Positions 57,241-64,000 of a stretch of DNA of 64,000 nt are shown piece by piece. The notes below the pieces were generated by a model. The model did no database searches and was not told the origin of the DNA. It saw nothing but the letters and a program-made list of their open reading frames with translations. Position 1 is the stretch's first letter. The number at the start of each line of letters is the position of its first letter. The DNA comes from Cryptomeria japonica (lineage: Eukaryota; Streptophyta; Pinopsida; Cupressales; Cupressaceae), in contig NC_081408.1 in assembly GCF_030272615.1 (NCBI RefSeq), positions 61,526,114-61,590,113 of the forward strand. The letters are read 5' to 3'. Both the position numbers and the translations under genes were made by a program.

Positions 57241-59004
57241 GTAAGTTTTTTTTCCCTTCTTCTAATGATTAGATGCGATTGTGATTTTAGGTTGAGAGGT
57301 TAATTATTATAATGGTTTGTAATGGGCTGTTAATAATGGGCTGTTAATCTTGTATATTATAACTGGTTGGTACATTAGAATGAGCATTCCACACACTACT
57401 CAATTATTGTAGATGTTGATGAAACTGAAATTAGTACAATCTCACATAAAAGTCTATGTAAAATGAAGTTACACAGGATTTGCAACCTCTCAGGCCTGTA
57501 CAAGCATGACTCCTCTAACCCTAGAATGTACTCCAAAACGCTGTTCTGGTCACTATCACTTGTTTCAGTTATGGAAATTGTAATAAAACAGGGAAAAGTT
57601 CTAATCTCCAAAGATGTGTCCTCAACTTTGTTTCAGGTTCGCTTATTTAACACATTGCATTCCCAAGGAAGACAAAACTACGGGAAAAAGCAACGACAAC
57701 AGCAAACTGAAACACCAAAAGACTCCTTTTTCTGGGCATTTTTTAACCACTGCATGACATTTTTTAGTCATTTATGCAATGCTGTTTGCTATTGTCTGTA
57801 TGCCTGACGTTTATGATAAAGGAGTAATGATACTCCGCCTCTGGAAACCCTACAAATCAATCCATTCATTTTCTACAGGTGAAAAATGCATCCTGCAGCA
57901 GCTGCAAGACATCTTCAGCACCAAAACTCAACCTGCAGCAGCCAGAAATTGATTATTCATTTATTTGCCAATCTAAGACCTATTTTATTGATTGATACCA
58001 GAGGAATTTAGTAGTGAGACCAATCAGGCTGTATTTCCAAAAGTGGGTATTGATATGGCACAGTACAAATAGTCCATGATGAGGCTTCTGCCATGCAACT
58101 GTGTTCCTGTTATGTTTTAAAGTTGAAGCTTATATGTTTTTCCCTGTTTGTATTCTTCAGCAGGTACTGTCCATTGTTTTGTTCTTTTTTCTGATGCAAT
58201 ATGCTTTGGTGTTTGAGGGCTTTTTCCTTCATCGTATTGTAAGACTCAAGCATTTATCTGCTTTCTATTTGAGTAGCTTTTATCTGTATATCTTTCAATA
58301 GTTGTAATTGGAGCTAATGCTGATTGTTTTAGACCATTCTTTCTTGAATTCCTCCTTTATTTTATCAGTGTTGGGTGGATCCAGGGGTGGCTCTGTTCTG
58401 TCGAAGTCACAGGGCCTACTAAATCTGCTACTTTTGAAGAAAAAAATGGGATTTTGTAGTTTCAGCGAGGTGTGGCTAGACAGAGAACAAATCCAAATGA
58501 ATGCACTTGATCCCTACCTATCTTTTATATGCTAATGTGTCCTTTTTGTTTGAACAATGGCTTCTACTAGATTTTTGTTGGGTTAGGACAATGCTCCCCA
58601 GATCAGTGCCTATTTGAGATGTTATAAAGTCACAGTTAATAGAAAGAAAAACAGTGAATATAAGCACAGGAGAACTGATTTGGGCATAAAATCCATCTCA
58701 TTATAGGTATATGACAAAAAGCAAAAGCAAATTTAATTGTCCAGATTTGGACTGCACAAATCCATATGTAGAAAACAAATGCTTATCTCAATGATTGTAA
58801 TATTTCAAAAATGTTGTCACATTTATCAAATGGTCACTACATTCACATTAGCAAGTGTGACAAGAGAGAACCTCATCAAGAAGTTAAAATTCCCTTGAAG
58901 ATACACACACAACCTTGGATACACTCGATATATAACACCTAATGCAATTTTGTCCTTCAGATGCTTCAAAACTTCACCCCCTTCTTGTAACTGGATGTTA
59001 CACA
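57241..59004 (+). other. Probable intron, no further exon recognised
   Basis: AT-rich, pyrimidine tracts frequent. Several short ORFs lack splice-site support. Likely part of a long second intron of the gene at 55764 if that gene is real. Confidence 0.35.
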
Positions 59005-59012
59005 ATTAAAAC

Positions 59013-59417
59013 CTAAGTCACAGAAATTGGCAATTTTCAAAGATGAGGGCCGATTTTTATCGAATTTCAAACTAATATGAAAAATTCGTTCAAATTCGAC
59101 CGAAAAATCAGATGGCCATGACGTCATTTTTTTTTAATTAAAGTTAAAATTTTAAAAACGTTTTTCTAGGGTTTCCGAAAAGCGTTTAGGTTTTTTTTAA
59201 ACATTTTCGGTGGATTCTCTATAAAGCGCTGTTGCGGGTATGCTTTGTATCTGCAACTGCGGATAATTTATTAGAAGTATACATATATTTAAAAAATAAA
59301 CAAAATTATATAAGGCGATTTTTATCCGATTTGTTTTTTTGAATTTTTCCCTTGTCGAATTTCATCCGAATTTCATGGCCGTCGATTTCGAATTCGAATT
59401 CGAACCTTGTGACTTAG
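59013..59417. mobile_element. Non-autonomous hAT-like MITE
   Basis: 405 bp. Termini are CTAAGTCACA and its inverse TGTGACTTAG, flanked by the exact 8-bp duplication ATTAAAAC (59005-59012 and 59418-59425). Eight-base duplications and short TIRs are the hAT pattern. The interior is AT-rich with many GAATTCGAATT and CGAATTT units in both orientations and has no ORF. It would depend on a hAT transposase in trans. Confidence 0.75.
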
Positions 59418-59425
59418 ATTAAAAC

Positions 59426-60550
59426 CTTAGAAAATCTCTCTACTTGCAAACATCTGTAGAGGGCAACCAAGAACCAATCTCCTCAATGTTTACAAATGCA
59501 CCTAGGGTGAAAGTTGAAACTCTTACGTTGCAACATTGTAGCACATCAAAATTCCATGTCCTCAGCAAAATCCCACTCAAAATCTGCTCAAGATGGATGC
59601 AAACAGGAGGACACAAGGTAGCCGAGAGAAGACCCTGCATTCTTTGAAAATGCATAGGGTAGACAATAGCAATAATTGCGACTGTTTCGTTTATTCATTT
59701 GGTACTTTGAATGGTTTGAAAAAATATTAAAATATTTATCACTTTTACTTGGGTACTTTACAACAATAAATATATTTTTTACAATATTTGCTTTTAATAT
59801 TATTGTTCTTAGTATCTTATCACTGTGGCCTTGCCTTTTCCCTTTCTATCGGCACTTGAACCAGGTCTTGGGAGCCAATAAACACACAGATTATGCCTCA
59901 AATAGTTAGCACTTAGTGTCTTTAGGGTTTTATGACGAATTTGAAACTCTCTTAATGTGAAGGAGAGTGAAACTGGAGCAAAAACACAACATGAATGTGG
60001 ACACTAAAAAGATTATACAATGTTTTTTTTCTAGTTGGGGATGTGTGCCTCTTGTAGGCACAACAAGAATGCAGAAGAAATTTGGTTGTAGACCACACAC
60101 TCAGAATAAAAACACGGTGGGGGAGCAGAATGAAATAATACTTCTCACAACAAACTGGGTTCATGATTGCACAAACACAACAATATTTACATGGTGAGAC
60201 GACTCAAAGATTGACACCATATACACAAGGCCAAACATCATGAAGAAAATGATATACAAGACCGTCACCTGCAGCCAACAACATGACAACACAAACATTT
60301 TGAACACTAAGGCTTGAAGTGAAACTTATAAAATCTTTTGTAGGTCTTAACATGCATGAGAATCCATGGCACAAAGCCACAGATATACTACTGCAAATGC
60401 TTGCCTGTGTCAAATGCCAGTCTGTTGAAGGAAATGATCTCCCTCAACCTGGAACTAGTTCCATCATTCAGTTGCGATAAACATGGCTTTCTTCTCACAT
60501 GTATTGACCTGTGATTGCCTCCCCAAAAATGAAGACCATCTTTACTATCA
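59426..60550. other. Intergenic or intronic sequence
   Basis: No gene recognised. Short ORFs on both strands overlap and have no protein-like features. Confidence 0.35.
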
Positions 60551-61010
60551 ACCTTGTGATCTCAAGGTAACTACAATTAATAGGCCTCTGACTTATATTG
60601 TAATGCATCATTTATATCCATAGCAGCTAGGGGTACAACTTGAAAAACCACGTCAGCCCAGAAAGGAATGAGAATGTTGTCAAATGGGTTGACCTTGTCA
60701 CTTGAATTGACGCTAAAAGAGAATGCGTCCAATTCACATTGCAATGAAAAATATGCCTTATTACCTTGCTGATCTGCACAAAGAAGATTTTCTTCTTGCA
60801 AATCAAACTAAACAAATTGAAGCTTTGGAACACTATCAAGCTGAGCAACATGCTGATTTTCAAATTGGAATATATGTTGCTGCCCAACATTATTATCACT
60901 TGTATGAAAGGCCCATTTAAAAGATTTTCGTTATTCACAGCACTAGGAACTAAAACTTCATCAGAAAGGAAAGCTTCATTAACAACATTATTTTCTTTAT
61001 GATTATATTC

Positions 61011-61219
61011 ATAATTCCCATCATTAACACAAAAATCACTACCACAAGACACCTCATGTGAGGAACTACGTTCTCTAAATTGTTTCTCTATTTCAAGCTC
61101 ATTTGGGCAGTCCATAATTCCCATCATCAACACAAAAATCACTACCACGAGACACCTCATGTGAGGAACTACGTTTTCCAAATTGTCTCTCTATTTCAAG
61201 CTAATTTGGGCAGTCCACT
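61011..61219. repeat. Tandem duplication, 103-bp unit, two copies
   Basis: Starts at 61011 and 61114 (both ATAATTCCCATCAT). About 95% identical by eye; differences include ACAAGACACC/ACGAGACACC. It lies in the degenerate coding-like region. Confidence 0.85.
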
Positions 61220-61924
61220 GTTGTCATATATGCTGCTAAAATCAGACCTATGATGCATAATCTGTACGAGGAAGATTGCATGTCTTGCCACAAATAATTA
61301 GGTTCTCATATGTGTCCACATGATCACTATCTTCACAATCATCGAAGGCAAGGTCTTCACATCGAAAACCAGTAACTACATTGACATTTGTTTCAGAAAT
61401 CTTATCACCAAATGTAGCCACACCTATGTCATTGTCATGCAAACAGTCATCGGCAGCTTCATCAATAGTAGGGACAAAAGAGGGCCATACATCAAATAAG
61501 AAACTAGCTTCTTGTTCATCCTTGATATCATAAACATTTACACACTCTAAATAATTAGCTCCAAGAGTTGATCTGTTTGATTGTTCAATTGTGCACACAT
61601 TTCCTCTTTGTCCATACTGTGCACTTCCAATGGTATGGATTGAACTAATTGTGCCTCATCATTCAAATTTGCTTCTTTTGGAAGTCATGTTCGTGAGTTG
61701 TTAGCACCTCTTTCTTCTTCACTACCCACTGCTGCATCGAAACATTCCTTTTGTTTGTCACCTTCTTGGTATCATTGCTGTTTGTCATCTTATCCTCTAC
61801 CTGTAGTGATTTCTTATTGCCACCCATGGAAATTTTCTTGATCTAGCAACATCATTACTTAGTGCAGGCACATGTTCATCTCTTAACTAGTATCCATGAT
61901 TGCTTTGACTATTGGGATGCCTTT

Positions 61925-62316
61925 ATGAGTTCCCTAGGATATTGCATGCTGTGAGTGGTCAACTCATACTGAAGTATATCAGCAATATGCTCATTTTGAA
62001 ATTTTGGACCACTGACCAACTACAACATAGTCACTATACACATCTTCTCCAATAGCTGTATGAGTTCTTCCCTAGGATATTGCATGCTGTAAGTGGTCAA
62101 CTCATAGTGAAGTGTATCAGCAATATGCTAATTTTGAAATTTTGGACCACCGACCAACTACACAATAGTCACTATACACATCTTCTCCAATAGCTGTATG
62201 AGTTGCCTAGGATATTGCATGCTGTGCTCATACTGAAGTGTATCAGCAATATGCTCGTTTTGAAATTTTGGACTGCCGACCAACTACATCATAGTCACTA
62301 TACACATCTTCTCCAT
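61925..62316. repeat. Tandem triplication, unit about 117-139 bp
   Basis: Units start at 61925, 62060 and 62199 (TGAGTT then CCTAGGATATTGCATGCTGT). Each ends with CACATCTTCTCCA. The third lacks the GTGGTCAA segment. On the minus strand each encodes a GEDVYSDY-like phrase. Confidence 0.85.
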
Positions 62317-64000
62317 TCATGGAATCATATCCTGATGCAAAGGACTGATTATCCTCATGGTAATTAGAGAAATCTTACTCAAAAGGAAGGTCTTCCTCTC
62401 TGCTTGTTGAGAGGGCATTTGGAATTTTAGTGATAGCAAGGTGAACTTTGTATTGTTGCAACTCTACAAGAAGTTACTGTTGTCTTTGTTCAAGGTTATG
62501 CATCAACTCTTCTGTGTGCTCAATCTCTTTTCCATACAACACCTTGGGATGAAGGGCATATTGGCCGGTGTCATATGCTTGAACTTTGTGTCTTCTGATC
62601 TGCAAACTAGTTTTGGGTTTGACTGAAATAAAGGTCACATTCTTTACTTGGAAGAGCCAATTTTTTTATACCAGCAGTTGAAACTTAAGAAAACTATATA
62701 AAGGTTCCTTTTTCTATTCTCTTTCCTCTCCAGCTTGTTGGTGTAAGTTGATAGGATGCCAACATATTCAGATTATACACCCTCCAACATAGATTTCTGA
62801 ATATTGGTTATCAGGAATCACTGATAATAAATCCACCTTAAGTCGTTGATAACCTCTGAAATATATATTACAAACCTTTGGCACCAATTGTCACTTAGAC
62901 AACTGTGGGTTTGGCCATTGCAAATAATATATGATTCTGCTCTTGCATACCAGTCTGAAAGATTTCATCAACGTCATGTGGAATTGCCTGTTTACATGAA
63001 GCTCATTTGCAATCCCTGGGTGAGTTGCCCCAAGTTTGAGTAAAGGTTTTTCGTTCACTAACCCAGTGATGGAAATCAGGGGTATTTTTGTCTTCCAATT
63101 CCAGACCTAGAGGGTTTTTTGTCCTCAGGTTAATTAAACAAAATCCAATGCTCCAACAAGGAGTAGAAATCAGAAAATAGAATGGCTGATCAAAATGCCC
63201 CCGCCTTGCTTGGCCTCTCTTAAATGGAATTTTCTTCCAAAAGAGATGACTCTTCAAATTTCCTTCATGATCCTTGATTTATTTTTGAGAGGAATTATTT
63301 AAAATAAACTTCAATTGTAAAAGATCTCCTTGAGGCCCTCTTTATTATAATTTTGTTTTATAATAACATTGGAGTGGCCCCTTTATGACATTTTGATCGT
63401 CTTGAGTTATCATTATACAGTTATACTTACTACTACGATTTTCGAAGTGCAAAATTCCCAAGGTACATGGGAAATGAATGATGGGCGTTTGGGTTTCAAC
63501 TTGGCTCCATTCCAGAAAGGGGAAATTACAGTAGTTTAGTTCTTGATTGCTCAATCATCCTCACTTGCGGAAATTAATCTTTTCTATACTGGAGTGGGGA
63601 ATTGCATTTGATTTTTTAGCAATGAAACTGGTGAAGGGGTTTGGCTTCTTTCACATTCTTTTTGTCCATAAAAGTTTATTGCTTATTTTTATTTTTAAAT
63701 GCATGCACAAGTCATTTTTGATTTGCTCGAGTATTATAGTGTTTATATATTGGACTTTATTGCCCTTTCTTCCATACATGTCTGCAAATGGAGTCTTTCA
63801 GCTTGTTTATTGATTGCTGTTTAAGTTAAATTTTTCATTGCAGATCCACATGAAACCGCACGATTCCTGCCTTTCTTTGTGACCATCAACTTAAAGGAAC
63901 TTTTCAACTTGTTCATTTCTTGTTGATCAAATTGGTTTCATATTGCTTTCCGCTTTTGTCATGTTCAGCATTTTTTTTCTGATGCTTTCTGTCTCTTCTT
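62317..64000. other. Terminal AT-rich sequence
   Basis: No gene recognised, apart from the weak candidate splice acceptor near 63843 noted for the gene at 55764. Confidence 0.4.

Larger units (their letters stand above)
60627..62400 (-). pseudogene. Degenerate coding-like region, unknown protein
   Basis: Acidic, protein-like stretches occur on the minus strand: 61598-61248 (FVPTIDEAADDCLHDNDIGV; VVTGFRCEDLAFDDCEDSDH) and 61181-60900 (SSHEVSCGSDFCVNDGNYEY; NEAFLSDEVLVPSA), and also 62390-62317 (GEDVYSDYDVVGRQSK). The latter phrase recurs in the three tandem units at 61925-62316, broken by stops. No family recognised; a decayed transposon or host gene are both possible. Confidence 0.3.

Noticed and set aside
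63843-63920. Third exon of the gene at 55764
   Set aside because: Acceptor TTGCAG is good and phase fits, but no donor or recognised protein follows within the window; kept only as a note.

Overview
This window looks like intergenic DNA from a large, repeat-filled seed-plant genome. A gymnosperm such as a conifer is my best guess. The reasons are that about four fifths of the window is degraded LTR retrotransposons, insertions are nested three deep, decay is dominated by C-to-T stops, and the one host-like gene has a very long intron. The lineage is inferred, not proven.

Layout. (1) 362-6595: a complete but dead Ty1/copia element on the minus strand (Copia-1), with AAAAG target duplications. 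(2) 7103-10525: the left part of a plus-strand element of an unusual family (copy C), with an LTR, a primer site, a zinc-knuckle gag and a second ORF that is not pol. (3) 10526-13489: a minus-strand LTR followed by a plus-strand plant-mobile-domain pseudogene, an arrangement like the antisense extra ORFs of Tat-type Ty3/gypsy elements. (4) 13490-14378: an LTR fragment. (5) 14415-18832: copy A of the unusual family (3' LTR plus ORF2). (6) 20083-39902: copy B, an almost complete member of the family. It is split by Copia-2 (22020-27022) and by a chromodomain-type Ty3/gypsy element (29726-36830), both inserted in its ORF2. (7) 39903-42338: a GC-rich block, a CT-rich minisatellite and palindromic repeats. 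(8) 42339-43157: the end of a plus-strand copia pol gene. (9) 44120-45800: simple and telomere-like repeats. (10) 46284-51025: a minus-strand CACTA (TNP2) transposase pseudogene with introns and a poly-Asp tail. (11) 51653-52830: another Sirevirus-like LTR. (12) 55764-57240: the 5' end of a probable host gene for a mitochondrion-targeted protein. (13) 59013-59417: a hAT-like MITE. (14) 60.6-62.4 kb: degenerate coding-like sequence with tandem duplications.

The most notable content is the family seen three times (A, B, C). With its two younger insertions removed, B is about 7.7 kb: 1.1-kb LTRs, a coiled-coil/zinc-knuckle gag of about 425 codons, and an ORF2 of about 1,130 codons. The interior has no room for protease, reverse transcriptase or integrase. 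It therefore appears to be a non-autonomous, gag-bearing, Sirevirus-like element that carries a large protein I do not recognise. Stratigraphy gives the order: B first, then gypsy and Copia-2 into it.

No tRNA, rRNA or CRISPR features were found. No intact transposon gene was found; every element gene carries stops or frameshifts.
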